Origin: Amycolatopsis sp.
GTDB lineage: Bacteria > Actinomycetota > Actinomycetes > Mycobacteriales > Pseudonocardiaceae
DNA length: 64,000 nt
Assembly: GCF_025464955.1 (NCBI RefSeq)
Contig: NZ_JAODNM010000124.1
Coordinates: 248,001 to 312,000 of the forward strand
Direction of reading: 5' to 3'
The notes under the pieces: generated by a model
Database searches by the model: none
What the model saw: the letters and a program-made list of their open reading frames with translations, nothing else
Told to the model about the DNA's origin: nothing
Part shown: in pieces, positions 39,351-48,768 of the stretch
How positions within the stretch are numbered: position 1 is the stretch's first letter
Layout of the letters: every line of letters begins with the position of its first letter
Translations under genes and position numbers: made by a program

Positions 39351-42300
39351 GCGTCGTCCGGAAGGAGGTCCGCGCCGTCCCAGATGAAGCGCACGGTGGT
39401 GACCGCGTCGTCACCGTCGCCGCCGGTGATCAGCTTGTGGATCGCGATCCCCGGAAGTTCCTGGTAGTCGCACCATTCGTGGTCCGAGGTCAGCAGGAGG
39501 TCGAGGTCCAGCGACGCCAGCAAGCCGAAGATCTGGCCGCGGTTCGCGGTGTCGACCCCGACGAAGACCTCATCCAGCAGGATGATCCTCGGTGCTTCCG
39601 GGACAGCTTGGTAATGCGCGGCCACCGCCGCGAACAGGGGCAGGTGCAGCGCGATGGCCTTCTCACCGCCGGACAGGGCTCCGTGCAGCTTCTTGGTCAA
39701 CAGCTGCCAGCCGGTGCCGTTCGCCCGGTCGATCTTGACCACGAACTGGTGCCAGCTCGTGTAGTCGAAGACCTGCGCGAGCTGCTGCTCCCAGCTGGTC
39801 GCCGTGTCGTCCGCCTTGGCCTCTTCGATCCGGTCGCGGAAGAACCGGTGCAGCGATTCACGATCGGCGTCGCTGAGCCGGACCGGGTCCTTGAGCAGCA
39901 GTTCCCGCGCGGCTTTCGTGCCGGCGGGCAGGTCGTCGCGGATCTGCCAGACGAGCCGCACCGCGACCTTCGACGCGGTCCGTACCTGCTCCAGCCGCTC
40001 GTTCATCGTCTCGACCAGGCCGGTGGCCTGCCGGATCCGAGCCGCCAGGTGACGTCGGGTGTCGCCGGTCAGCGTCTGGTCGAACAACTCGCGTTCGGCG
40101 CCGGTGATGTCGCCGCGGCTGCGCTCGGCCTCGGCTCTGAGCAGATCGAGCAGCTCGGCCGCGCCGACCCGCAATCCGTTGACAGCGGCGCTGAAGACGC
40201 CGACGTCTTCGTCGGTTTCCAGCTCCAGGTCCGCGCGATCGCTGAGGATCTCCCGACAGGCGTGCACCTCTTCAGTCAGCCGGTGGAGCGCGTCGCCCAG
40301 ATTCTTCGGCGCGTACAGGAGGCTCGGCCACTTCGCTGCGACCGCCCGCGCCGCTTCCAGCGTCGGCCGTGTGCTCTCGGCTGTCTGCAGCTCGATGCCG
40401 GCGTCGGCCGGGAAGCTGCCTGACGCCAGGTGCCGAAACCTTTCGGCGGCGGAGTTCCGGCTCTCGACCGCGGTCCGCTGCGTCACCTCGTCGATGGACC
40501 GCTGGTTGTCGAGTGAGCCCAGCCGGGTAGCGAGCTGCTGAAGCTCCCGGCTGAGCTCCTTCGACCGGACCTTGATGTCGGCCAGCTCATCCCGCAACGT
40601 GCCGACTTCGATCATTACCTCATCGAAGTCGACCCCGACCGTGCTCCGGACGGCCTCGAGTTTTTCCGCGAGGACACTGGCCTCCCGCTCAGCATTCAGG
40701 GCGTCCCCCGCAGCCTCCTCCGCGGCCTCGGTCGAACGTCTGGCCTGTTCGGCGCGCTGGTCAGCTTTTTCCTTGGCCGCGGACCACCGTTGGTGCGCAT
40801 CAAGCCAGTTGTCGGCGACATCGCGAAAGGCGTCCAACGCGAGCGCGAGATTGGCGAGCCCGTCGCGTTCGGCGGGCAGACCGTTTTCCGAGGCCTTCAA
40901 CGTCAAGTCCTTCAACGCCTCGCGCACGGCCTGCTCACAGCTCGCCAGCTGCTCCACGACCCGGGCAACCGCCCTGTTCGCCGAGCTCACCCCGGCCTCG
41001 GCGTGATTCAGCTCATTCGAGGCGGCGTCCAGCGCCTCATGACCCGGCCGGCTCGCGCGCTCTGTGTCGACGCGGGCCCGCCGGTCTGCCAACTGATCGA
41101 GCGCGACGTCGAACTCGGCGACGGTGGCGTCGAGCTCGCCGATCTGCACCGTCAGCTCGTCCACTCGGCGTCTGCGGGCCTTGTCCCGGGCCACCGCACC
41201 GATGTGGGCCGCCTCGTCCTTCGCCCAACTGCCGCTCGCGTTCGCCAGCCGCCACCAACCGTCCGCACCGATCGCCACGGGATGCCCGGCGGGCACAAAC
41301 TCGCCGTAGGCGATCCCGGCGAGCAGGTGGTGGAGCCGCTCGGGCGGAACCGCGCCACCGGGTTCGGGCTGCAGCACGGAAGCGAGCGAATCGCCGGCGA
41401 CCGCGGGAAAGTCGGCTTCCAGGAAGGTGTCGTGGCCGAGGACCTCGATGCCGCCGTGCGCCGGGACCCAGGCGTCGAGCAGCCCGCTGGCCTGCAACGC
41501 GGCTTCTACGCCTGCTCGGACATGTTCAGGGGTTTCTTCGGCGAACGCGACGAGCTTCCAGAGCGGCGCACCCTCCATAGTGGACCGATCGGCGGTGCGG
41601 GTGACCGGCGCGCCAGGTGGGAGGTCGACATCCTGCGCCACGCGACGCCGTTCCTCGGCGAGCGTCGCTCGTTCTGCCGCCGCGGCCTCGCGTGCCGCTG
41701 ACACGACCGTCCTCTCGACCGTGATCTCTTGCAGCACCGAAGCAGCTGCTGCATCGACGAAGGCCAGGACCGACGCCTCGGAGTCGGCTCGATCGGCCAG
41801 TGAATCGAGGTCGGGAAAGCTGAGCTCACCACACGCCGACGCCCATTCGCGAAGACGTCGTACCTGCGTCTCGATGGCGGCTTCGTAGGCTTGGAGCAGC
41901 TCATCGCGCTTTCCCATGGCCTCGGCCAAATCCGTCCGAGCCTGCTCCAACCCCTCTTCGGCGCCGCGCCGGCGGTCGACAGCCGACGCGTGCTCGCCGA
42001 CAGCCTCCCGCACGTACTCGATCTGCTCCTGCCGGCTGCGGATCGCGGCACGCAATAACTTCCGCGCCTGGGCTGGGCCCGCCGCCATCTCGGTCCAGAC
42101 CCCGTCCAGCCGGGCGCGCTCCGCGCCGCGACCGGTGTCCGCCGCGGCTTCGGCGAGCGCATCGGCTTCTCTGCTCGCGATCCCCTCAGCCACCTGGGCT
42201 TGGTGGGCATCAGCCTCGGCGACGCGCTGCTTCGCTTCGGCACTGGCGCGCCTGGTCACGGCCGTTTGTCGCGCCTCTCTGGCCTGTTCGCGCAGCGTGT

Positions 42301-43345
42301 CCCACTGTTTGTACTCCTCGCTGCCGGTCAGCCCGTCGATCCGCGCTTCCACCTGATCGCGCCTGGACTCCAGGCCATCCGCCCGCCCAACGGCTTCGTG
42401 GTGCTGGACGACCGCAGCCTGGTAGGCCTCTTCGGACTCGCGCGCCGTCCTGCTCAGCTTGTCCAGTTCCGTGGTCGCGGAGACCAGACTGCCTGCTGAC
42501 GCGCGCAGCACACGCTGGGCATACCCGCGCTGCTGGGCAGCCAGCCGACGCGCGGCCTCGACTTCGTCGTCGAGCAGTTTGAGCTGCTCACGCTGCCTGT
42601 CCAACCGCTCGAAGCCCTCGGCCAGCTCGGCGATTTCCGCCTCGCCCAGCGGTGGCAGCGCGCGAGACAGCAACGTCGACAGCAACGCCGGATCGAGACG
42701 CTGGGACAGCTTCGGTGTGCGCAACTGCAGCAGCGCGGTGATCAACGCGTCATAACGCTGTTCCGACAGGCCGGCGAACAGCGTCTTTCGTACCGTGGCG
42801 CGATAGCCGGCCGACGAATCATGCAGCGTGCCCTGCTCCCCCAACGCCTCGTGCAACGCGGCCTTGGTCAGCGGCTGCCCGGTTTCGGTGATGACGGCCA
42901 GCCCGTCAGGCAGGCCGATCCGCAGGGTGGACGTGAAATAGTCGACATGCACGATCTTCGTGTGGGCACTCGCCTGCAACCGCGCGCCGCAGGTGAACCA
43001 ACCGCCTTCGCCGAGCGTGAACTCGAGCCAGACGTACCCGACCCGCGTCGTCCCTGTCGCACCTTCGCCCATCAGGTTCCAGTGCATCGTCCGTTCACCG
43101 GTACCGAACGTGGACAGCCTGTTGGCCCGCAGGTTCGCGTCGAACAGGAACGGCAGCAGGAGTTCCAGCGCCTTGGACTTGCCCGTCCCGTTCGGGCCGT
43201 GCAGCAGCAACCGTCCTTTGTGGAACTCGAAGACCTCGTCGTAGTACCGCCAGACGTTGAGAATCCCCGCGCGCGTAGGCATCCAGCGCGAGACACCCGA
43301 GGGCGCCTCGACTGCCGAGCCGCGGGGAAGTTCGGTGATCGTCAT
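39347..43345 (-). CDS. jetC: Wadjet type II SMC-like ATPase JetC (TIGR02680)
   Basis: A 1332-residue SMC/Rad50-like motor. The N-terminal ATPase half has Walker A GPNGTGKS at residues 50-57. Very long Ala/Glu/Arg-rich coiled coils (roughly 240-560 and 740-1150) flank a central hinge-like region near 560-720. The C-terminal half has the ABC signature LSGGEK at 1224-1229 and Walker B IILLDE at 1254-1259, with a D-loop in FVGVDTANRGQ. JetC dimerises and extrudes DNA loops to sense small circles. ATGA overlaps link it to jetB and jetD. Length agrees with the TIGR02680 family, and no disruption is seen. Confidence 0.95.
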   Translation of the reverse strand: MTITELPRGSAVEAPSGVSRWMPTRAGILNVWRYYDEVFEFHKGRLLLHGPNGTGKSKALELLLPFLFDANLRANRLSTFGTGERTMHWNLMGEGATGTTRVGYVWLEFTLGEGGWFTCGARLQASAHTKIVHVDYFTSTLRIGLPDGLAVITETGQPLTKAALHEALGEQGTLHDSSAGYRATVRKTLFAGLSEQRYDALITALLQLRTPKLSQRLDPALLSTLLSRALPPLGEAEIAELAEGFERLDRQREQLKLLDDEVEAARRLAAQQRGYAQRVLRASAGSLVSATTELDKLSRTARESEEAYQAAVVQHHEAVGRADGLESRRDQVEARIDGLTGSEEYKQWDTLREQAREARQTAVTRRASAEAKQRVAEADAHQAQVAEGIASREADALAEAAADTGRGAERARLDGVWTEMAAGPAQARKLLRAAIRSRQEQIEYVREAVGEHASAVDRRRGAEEGLEQARTDLAEAMGKRDELLQAYEAAIETQVRRLREWASACGELSFPDLDSLADRADSEASVLAFVDAAAASVLQEITVERTVVSAAREAAAAERATLAEERRRVAQDVDLPPGAPVTRTADRSTMEGAPLWKLVAFAEETPEHVRAGVEAALQASGLLDAWVPAHGGIEVLGHDTFLEADFPAVAGDSLASVLQPEPGGAVPPERLHHLLAGIAYGEFVPAGHPVAIGADGWWRLANASGSWAKDEAAHIGAVARDKARRRRVDELTVQIGELDATVAEFDVALDQLADRRARVDTERASRPGHEALDAASNELNHAEAGVSSANRAVARVVEQLASCEQAVREALKDLTLKASENGLPAERDGLANLALALDAFRDVADNWLDAHQRWSAAKEKADQRAEQARRSTEAAEEAAGDALNAEREASVLAEKLEAVRSTVGVDFDEVMIEVGTLRDELADIKVRSKELSRELQQLATRLGSLDNQRSIDEVTQRTAVESRNSAAERFRHLASGSFPADAGIELQTAESTRPTLEAARAVAAKWPSLLYAPKNLGDALHRLTEEVHACREILSDRADLELETDEDVGVFSAAVNGLRVGAAELLDLLRAEAERSRGDITGAERELFDQTLTGDTRRHLAARIRQATGLVETMNERLEQVRTASKVAVRLVWQIRDDLPAGTKAARELLLKDPVRLSDADRESLHRFFRDRIEEAKADDTATSWEQQLAQVFDYTSWHQFVVKIDRANGTGWQLLTKKLHGALSGGEKAIALHLPLFAAVAAHYQAVPEAPRIILLDEVFVGVDTANRGQIFGLLASLDLDLLLTSDHEWCDYQELPGIAIHKLITGGDGDDAVTTVRFIWDGADLLPDDA

Positions 43346-44586
43346 ACCGCCTCCTCCGACGACCGAGCGCCGGTCACGACATACCGGGAAGCGGCGGGCA
43401 ACGCGACGACGACCTCGCCGGAAAACGCGACCAACCCGAACTCGGAAAGCACCGCAACCGCGTCGGTGACCAACTGCTCCTTGCCTTCGTCACCACGATA
43501 TCCCTTGGCCCACCGGGGAAATTCCCGCAGCAGGCGATCGGCTTCCGCACTGAGCTGCTCCGGCGCCACCCCGACGGCCGACGCCGTGATCACGTCCAGC
43601 AGCAACAGCGCGGCGACCTTGGCGTTGCTCGAGTCATCGGGGAATTTGCCATCGGTGGCCAGCGCGTCCGGATCGACGAACAACACGCCCTCGGCTCGTT
43701 CTTCAAGAAGGAAGCCTCCTTGTTCGGCCGCTCGCCGAAGCAGTTGACGGCCGGTGGGTGAAGACAGATAGGCCAGCTCCGCGGCGGACAGTTCCGCGCG
43801 GTACACGACCGGATCGTCCACCAACCGCCGGAAGATCGAATGCCGGAGCCAAAGGTTCCGCTGGACCTCGGAGGCGCCGTCCGCCGCGTGTGCCGCGTCA
43901 GGCGCGTCCCCGTAGCGCCGTTCGCGCCGCAATGCGGCGAGCAGTTCGTCGAACCGGCCGGCGATGTCGTCCGCGGGGAGGGTGAACTGGGACGGCCCGT
44001 TGGGCGCCGCGAGCAGCCGCATGACCAGCGTCGAATCCACCCGGTAAAGCACCTTCGCCGTTTCACTGCCGACGAAGGCCTCGGTGGCGCCGTCCACCAC
44101 TTCGATGGCGCCATAGGACTCCAGCATCCGCAGCACGTCGACATACGCCATCCGCTCGCCGCGGGCGGAGGTGTCGAACGGGTCGATCACCGGATCGGCC
44201 GCCGCGGCCTGGGTGACCCTGTCCGCGAGTAGGCCGATCGTGGTGACCGGCGCGGCCAGCAACTCGGCCGCGACCAGGCACAGCAGCGTGTAGCGACGAC
44301 GATCGAACGGTGCCTTGCCCGAGCGTGACCGCCGCGCGGGACGAGTCGGGTCGGCCTGCGCCCGGACCTTCGTCAGCCGCACATAACCGAGCCGCGGCTC
44401 GACGAGGAGCTGCCAGCCGCAGTAGTAGTCGAACCATTTCGCGATCGGTTCGCGGCGTCGCCGGATGAGGTCGAACGCCTCCGGCGCGAGCCGCTCACTG
44501 AGCAACGGGGTGGCCAGGAGAAGCCGGATACCGCGGGCGACGTCTTCCTGTTCGGCGATGACGAGTTGGTTCGCGAGGTTGCTCAT
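43342..44586 (-). CDS. jetB: Wadjet type II subunit JetB (TIGR02678, DUF2398)
   Basis: A 414-residue protein beginning MSNLANQLVIAEQEDVARGIRLLLATPLL. The family pattern RRREPIAKWFDYYCGWQLLVEPRLGYVRLTK (about residues 40-75) and a following RPARRSRSGKAPFDRRRYTLLCLVAAEL are clear. It is the MukE-like accessory protein, mostly winged-helix, that binds the JetA kleisin. The start has GGAGGAGAC upstream and overlaps the jetA stop as ATGA; the longer open frame reaching 45333 is a shadow inside jetA. It overlaps jetC at the other end in the same way. Confidence 0.92.
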   Translation of the reverse strand: MSNLANQLVIAEQEDVARGIRLLLATPLLSERLAPEAFDLIRRRREPIAKWFDYYCGWQLLVEPRLGYVRLTKVRAQADPTRPARRSRSGKAPFDRRRYTLLCLVAAELLAAPVTTIGLLADRVTQAAAADPVIDPFDTSARGERMAYVDVLRMLESYGAIEVVDGATEAFVGSETAKVLYRVDSTLVMRLLAAPNGPSQFTLPADDIAGRFDELLAALRRERRYGDAPDAAHAADGASEVQRNLWLRHSIFRRLVDDPVVYRAELSAAELAYLSSPTGRQLLRRAAEQGGFLLEERAEGVLFVDPDALATDGKFPDDSSNAKVAALLLLDVITASAVGVAPEQLSAEADRLLREFPRWAKGYRGDEGKEQLVTDAVAVLSEFGLVAFSGEVVVALPAASRYVVTGARSSEEAV

Positions 44587-46139
44587 CCCGTCTCCTCCCG
44601 CCGCTGCCGGACGCCGGCGACCCGCACGTCGACCACGAAATCGGGACCGGCGAACCGGCCTCTCGGGGTGTACAGCACGGCGCCGCGAGCGTCCTGGGGT
44701 GCGGTGAGCAGGATCTCGACCTTCCCGTCGCTGGTGGTCCCCTGCCGGACACCCGTGGAATCCGGCGCTGTCGACAGCGCCCTGCCCAGCAAATCCAGTA
44801 GGCGCTGGAAAACGGCGTGTTCCAACTCCCCGAAAGCCGACAGCCGGACCGGACCGTCGGTGGCGAGCAGGCTCCACGCGGCCTGAAGTTCCGCTCGCTC
44901 GAGCTTCGCCAGTTCTCCGCGCGCGGCCTTGATCTCGGTGACGTCCCGGACCCGGCCCGTGCGGCTGAACCGCTCGGTTCGTCCCGCACTGCGCAACAAC
45001 GCCGAGACCTCGACCGCGGGGGCTTCCTCCCAGGTGGCAGCGGCGCTGATGAGCTCCGGATCGGGATGACCGAGATGGGCATGACGCGCCGAGCTCAGCC
45101 CGAACGCCGTCGACCACAGGCGGTGCAGATCGGTCTCGGACGGCGCCGCGGCGAACCATCTCGCCAGCTCGCGAAAGTCTGCCACCGCGCTGCTCGCCCG
45201 CCGCCGCGACTCGGTGATGCGGTCCAGCACCTGCAGCAAGGTGACGATCGCCCGCCGGGCGACGGTGTGGAGCTGCTCGGCCCGCGCGGGGCCGCCGTCC
45301 TCGGGGCGGAACCAGGCGCGCAGCCCGTCCCACCGGGCGCGACGATGTTCCAGCCAGGCGGGCGCCGGATCTTCACCCGCTGTCGGTGGCAGCTCCGCCC
45401 CCAGCAGCGCACGCTGCCGCAACAGACTCACGCCGTGGAAATCGACCCGCTCGATACCCGCGGAGATCGCGTGCGCGCGCTGGTCCAGGTTGGTCAAGAA
45501 CTCCTGGAGATAGGTCACCGTGGCGCCCTTGACCTCATGGAACGTCGTCAGGTCCGCCCCTTCGGCGCGCAGCAGGCGCTGCAGTTCGCCGTTGAACTGC
45601 TTGGTGTTGCCCCGGAGCGCGTCGAGATGGGACTCCAGTTCCATCAGCGTGGTGAAGACGCGGCGATGGGTCGACGACGACTCGCTCAACAGCCTGCCGA
45701 GCTCGTCGAGCCGATCGGAAATGGCATCGAGCACAGCCGTCTGCAACGCGCCGGTGGAGGCGAGCACGGTCAGCGCGTGCTGGACCCCGGCAAACGCCGC
45801 CTCACCACGTTTGGTCAGCGAGTACTGCAGATTTCGCCGCTCGTACTCGCTCGCCGTGCGGTAGTTCTCGGCGTGGTTCTGGATGACGTCGAGCAGCAGC
45901 CACTCACGCAACTGGCCGAGCGCGGCGGCGAGATCCTCGTCGTCAAGCTCGCCGAACCAGCCGACGGAGCGCAGCCTGGCCCGCACGTCGTCGAGGCCGA
46001 GCGCGGTCTCCAACCGCTCGTTCGCTTCCCCGAACGCGTGCAAAATCGCGGTGTACAAGGCAGCTCTGTCGCCCGTGGTGAAACGGAACATCTCTGGGGG
46101 CACCCGCGGGACGGCAGACAGCCCGGCTTCGGATCTCAC
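44583..46139 (-). CDS. jetA: Wadjet type II kleisin-like subunit JetA (TIGR02677, DUF2397)
   Basis: A 518-residue protein. It opens VPPEMFRFTTGDRAALYTAILHAFGEANERLETALGLDDVRARL, typical of TIGR02677. A coiled helical middle follows (LDELGRLLSESSSTHRRVFTTLMELESHLDALRG), and the C-terminal winged-helix part ends in a strand-rich segment (VEILLTAPQDARGAVLYTPRGRF). JetA bridges the two JetC heads. It is the first gene of the jetABCD operon, running leftward, with GGGGAGG five bases before the GTG start. The 249-base gap upstream separates it from a divergent helicase-associated protein; I see no clear promoter hexamers there. Confidence 0.93.
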   Translation of the reverse strand: MRSEAGLSAVPRVPPEMFRFTTGDRAALYTAILHAFGEANERLETALGLDDVRARLRSVGWFGELDDEDLAAALGQLREWLLLDVIQNHAENYRTASEYERRNLQYSLTKRGEAAFAGVQHALTVLASTGALQTAVLDAISDRLDELGRLLSESSSTHRRVFTTLMELESHLDALRGNTKQFNGELQRLLRAEGADLTTFHEVKGATVTYLQEFLTNLDQRAHAISAGIERVDFHGVSLLRQRALLGAELPPTAGEDPAPAWLEHRRARWDGLRAWFRPEDGGPARAEQLHTVARRAIVTLLQVLDRITESRRRASSAVADFRELARWFAAAPSETDLHRLWSTAFGLSSARHAHLGHPDPELISAAATWEEAPAVEVSALLRSAGRTERFSRTGRVRDVTEIKAARGELAKLERAELQAAWSLLATDGPVRLSAFGELEHAVFQRLLDLLGRALSTAPDSTGVRQGTTSDGKVEILLTAPQDARGAVLYTPRGRFAGPDFVVDVRVAGVRQRREETG

Positions 46140-46388
46140 ACACCCTCCCCGTCTGCTGGACGAACATCTCCTCGCACCGTACGGCCCACCACCGACAAGG
46201 TCACCACAAACGGTACGAGATGCCCTTTCGCCCGGGCATCCACACGCGGGTTGAACCCCTCAAATGGACGCTGACCTGCGGATACGTCGATCCTCCCGGC
46301 AAACCGCCGACGGCACCGGAGTGCCGCGATTTGCCGACGTCCGGCTAACCTCGAAACAAATCCGTCCTCCGGTAGCTAGGAACGCTGC

Positions 46389-48755
46389 ATGCAGTACACC
46401 GAACCAGGCGCGCTCGACGAACGACTGCTCAACCGGCTTGCCGGGCTGAGCAAGGAAAAGCTGGCGCAGGTACTCGAAAACCGACCCGACGTGTTGGAGC
46501 ATCCCTACCCCAGGCGGCTGGGCGGCGTGGTCGCGCGACTGTGCCAGGCCGAGTCTCTCGAGGCCGCCGCCGGGCAGTTGACCACTCCGGCCGTGCAGGT
46601 CCTTTGCGCCGCGCAGCTGTGCGCCGCGCTCGGCGACGACGAGGGCATCACGGTTTCCGCGGTCGCCTCCGTGCTCGGCGCCTCGGTCTCCGAGGTGACG
46701 GCCGCGGTGGACCAGTTGTCCGCGTTCGCGTTCGCCTGGCTGGAGGGCGGTTCGATCAGGCTCCCCGCTCTCCTGCAGACCGACGGCTATGCGCGCTACG
46801 GACTGGGCCAGCCACTCGCACCGATCCTCTCGCGGATGACAGTCCACCAGCTCCAGGAAACCGCTCGGGCGCTTGATCTCCCCATGCGTTCACTGAAACA
46901 GGCACTCGTCGACGAAGTCCTCGAGTTCTTCCGCGATGGCAATCAGGTCCGCGAGCTCGCGGCGAGCGGCCCGGAGGGCTCGACGGAACTGCTCGAAGCC
47001 TTCGTCCAGAACGGTCCGGAACTCCCCATCGACCTGGGCATGCTCTACGACTACCGACGCCCGGCTGAGAAGGCCCCGACGCCCGAGCTCTGGGCCGTCA
47101 AGCGCTGCCTGCTGGTCGCCACCTTCGAGGGCGACGCGCACATGCCCCTCGAAGTGGGCTTGGCGCTGCGCGGCGCGGACTACAAACTGCCGTTCACCCC
47201 GGAACCGCCTGCCGTGCCGGTGACGACCATCGCCTCGGAACAGCTCGCCGCCGAAACCTCGGCCGCGGCGTTGCGTCTGCTCGACCGGGTGACAACCCTC
47301 GTCGAAAAGGCCGGCGCAGAACCCCTCCCCCGGCTCAAGAACGGCACTGTCGGTACGCGGGTGATCAAGAAACTGGCGAAGGACGCCGGCGCGACCACCG
47401 ACGAAATCACCCTCGCCCTCGACCTCGCCGTGGAAGGCGAACTGCTCGAAGCCGAACCACCGCCACCGCCACCGCCCGGGCGGCGGCCCCGCAAACCACC
47501 CCCCGAGCCACCGACCGGGCTCGTGCCCGGCGAACAGTTCGCGCACTGGCGAGCCGGTACCTCCGCGACGCGGCTGCGCCATCTGGTCGAGGTGTGGTGG
47601 ACGACGCCGATCAGGCTCGACGGCGGCATCGAGGACGTCCGTGACGTCATCATCCGGCTGCTGACCGAACTCGGGCCCGGTGCCGCACCGCTCGACGTCG
47701 CGAAGTTCGCCGAGCTGGTCGCCTGGCACGCCCCCATGGTCCCGCCGGACGCCATACCGATCGCGGTCAGCCTGTGCTTCAGAGAGGCAGCACTGATCGG
47801 AGCGGTGGCGGGCAACGCGGCCGCCGGGCTGGCTCAGGCGTTCGTCAGTGGTTTGGGTCTGGCAAAGGCAACCGAAGAACTCGTCGCGAGCGCCTGGGCC
47901 ACCGCGTTGTTCGGCACCGACCTGACCGCGATCGTGACCGGCCCGCCGAGCACGGAGTTGACCGCGCTGCTGGACCGGGCGGCCGACCGGGAATCCCAGG
48001 GATCGGCCTCGACCTGGCGGTTCAGTCCCACAAGCGTGCGCAGGGCCTTCGACAACGGCGACACGGCCGCGGCGTTGACCAAAGAGCTGGCCGCGGTGGC
48101 TCACGGCGACCTCCCCCAGCCGCTGGTCTACCTGATCAACGACGTCGCCCGCCGCCACGGCGAGGTCGAAGTACTCGAGGTCGGATCGGTCGTGATCGGG
48201 GAAAATCCCGGTCTGCTGGCCGAAATCGCCGCCCACCGCAGGTTGGCCAAGTTCGCGCTGCGTGTCGTCGCGCCGACCGTGCTGACCTCCTCGGCGGACG
48301 CCGTCACGACACTCGCGGCTCTCCGTGACGCCGGGTACGCACCGATGCATCGTGCCGCCGACGGCACCATCGCCGTGCGGGCCGCGACGGTCCCGGTCGT
48401 GACTGTGACTCCGGAGCCCGAATACCTCGAACTGCCCGAATCCGAAGGTCGCGAGGATCCGTTCGAGCATGCCGAGCGACTGCTGCGGGAGCCGCGGGCC
48501 GCCGGCCGCCCGCTACAGCGGGGCAAGCTGCTGGGTCTTCTCCCCGGAGACCGCAGCAACGCGTGGATGCGGCTGACGTGGCAGCTGGAAGCCGGGTTCC
48601 CGGTTTGGATCGTCTACGACGAGCCGGACGGCGGCAAACGTAAACTGCTGGTCGCGAACCCTGAGCTGCACGGGGACCAGCTCGACGTCTGGTGCCACGA
48701 TCCCGGCACCTACCGGAAACTCGAGCTGAGCCGGATCGTGCCCGGCCAGGACTGA
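46389..48755 (+). CDS. Helicase_C_3-type protein lacking a helicase motor
   Basis: A 788-residue protein. The N-terminal half has winged-helix-like segments (LLNRLAGLSKEKLAQVLENRPDVLEHP, LSRMTVHQLQETARALDLPMRSLKQALVDEVLEFF). A proline-rich linker of eight prolines in a row (about residues 356-363) leads to a second half. The C-terminus (about 520-788) shows FSPTSVRRAFDNGDTAAALTKELAAVAHGDLPQPLVYLINDVARRHGEVEVLEVGSVV, which matches the XPB/Ssl2-associated Helicase_C_3 domain. No Walker A or DEAD box is present. Actinobacterial homologues such as Rv0862c sit next to the XPB helicase; here no XPB gene is near, and a nuclease-like gene follows after 13 bases. Confidence 0.8.
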   Translation: MQYTEPGALDERLLNRLAGLSKEKLAQVLENRPDVLEHPYPRRLGGVVARLCQAESLEAAAGQLTTPAVQVLCAAQLCAALGDDEGITVSAVASVLGASVSEVTAAVDQLSAFAFAWLEGGSIRLPALLQTDGYARYGLGQPLAPILSRMTVHQLQETARALDLPMRSLKQALVDEVLEFFRDGNQVRELAASGPEGSTELLEAFVQNGPELPIDLGMLYDYRRPAEKAPTPELWAVKRCLLVATFEGDAHMPLEVGLALRGADYKLPFTPEPPAVPVTTIASEQLAAETSAAALRLLDRVTTLVEKAGAEPLPRLKNGTVGTRVIKKLAKDAGATTDEITLALDLAVEGELLEAEPPPPPPPGRRPRKPPPEPPTGLVPGEQFAHWRAGTSATRLRHLVEVWWTTPIRLDGGIEDVRDVIIRLLTELGPGAAPLDVAKFAELVAWHAPMVPPDAIPIAVSLCFREAALIGAVAGNAAAGLAQAFVSGLGLAKATEELVASAWATALFGTDLTAIVTGPPSTELTALLDRAADRESQGSASTWRFSPTSVRRAFDNGDTAAALTKELAAVAHGDLPQPLVYLINDVARRHGEVEVLEVGSVVIGENPGLLAEIAAHRRLAKFALRVVAPTVLTSSADAVTTLAALRDAGYAPMHRAADGTIAVRAATVPVVTVTPEPEYLELPESEGREDPFEHAERLLREPRAAGRPLQRGKLLGLLPGDRSNAWMRLTWQLEAGFPVWIVYDEPDGGKRKLLVANPELHGDQLDVWCHDPGTYRKLELSRIVPGQD

Positions 48756-48768
48756 CCGGGAGGTCACC

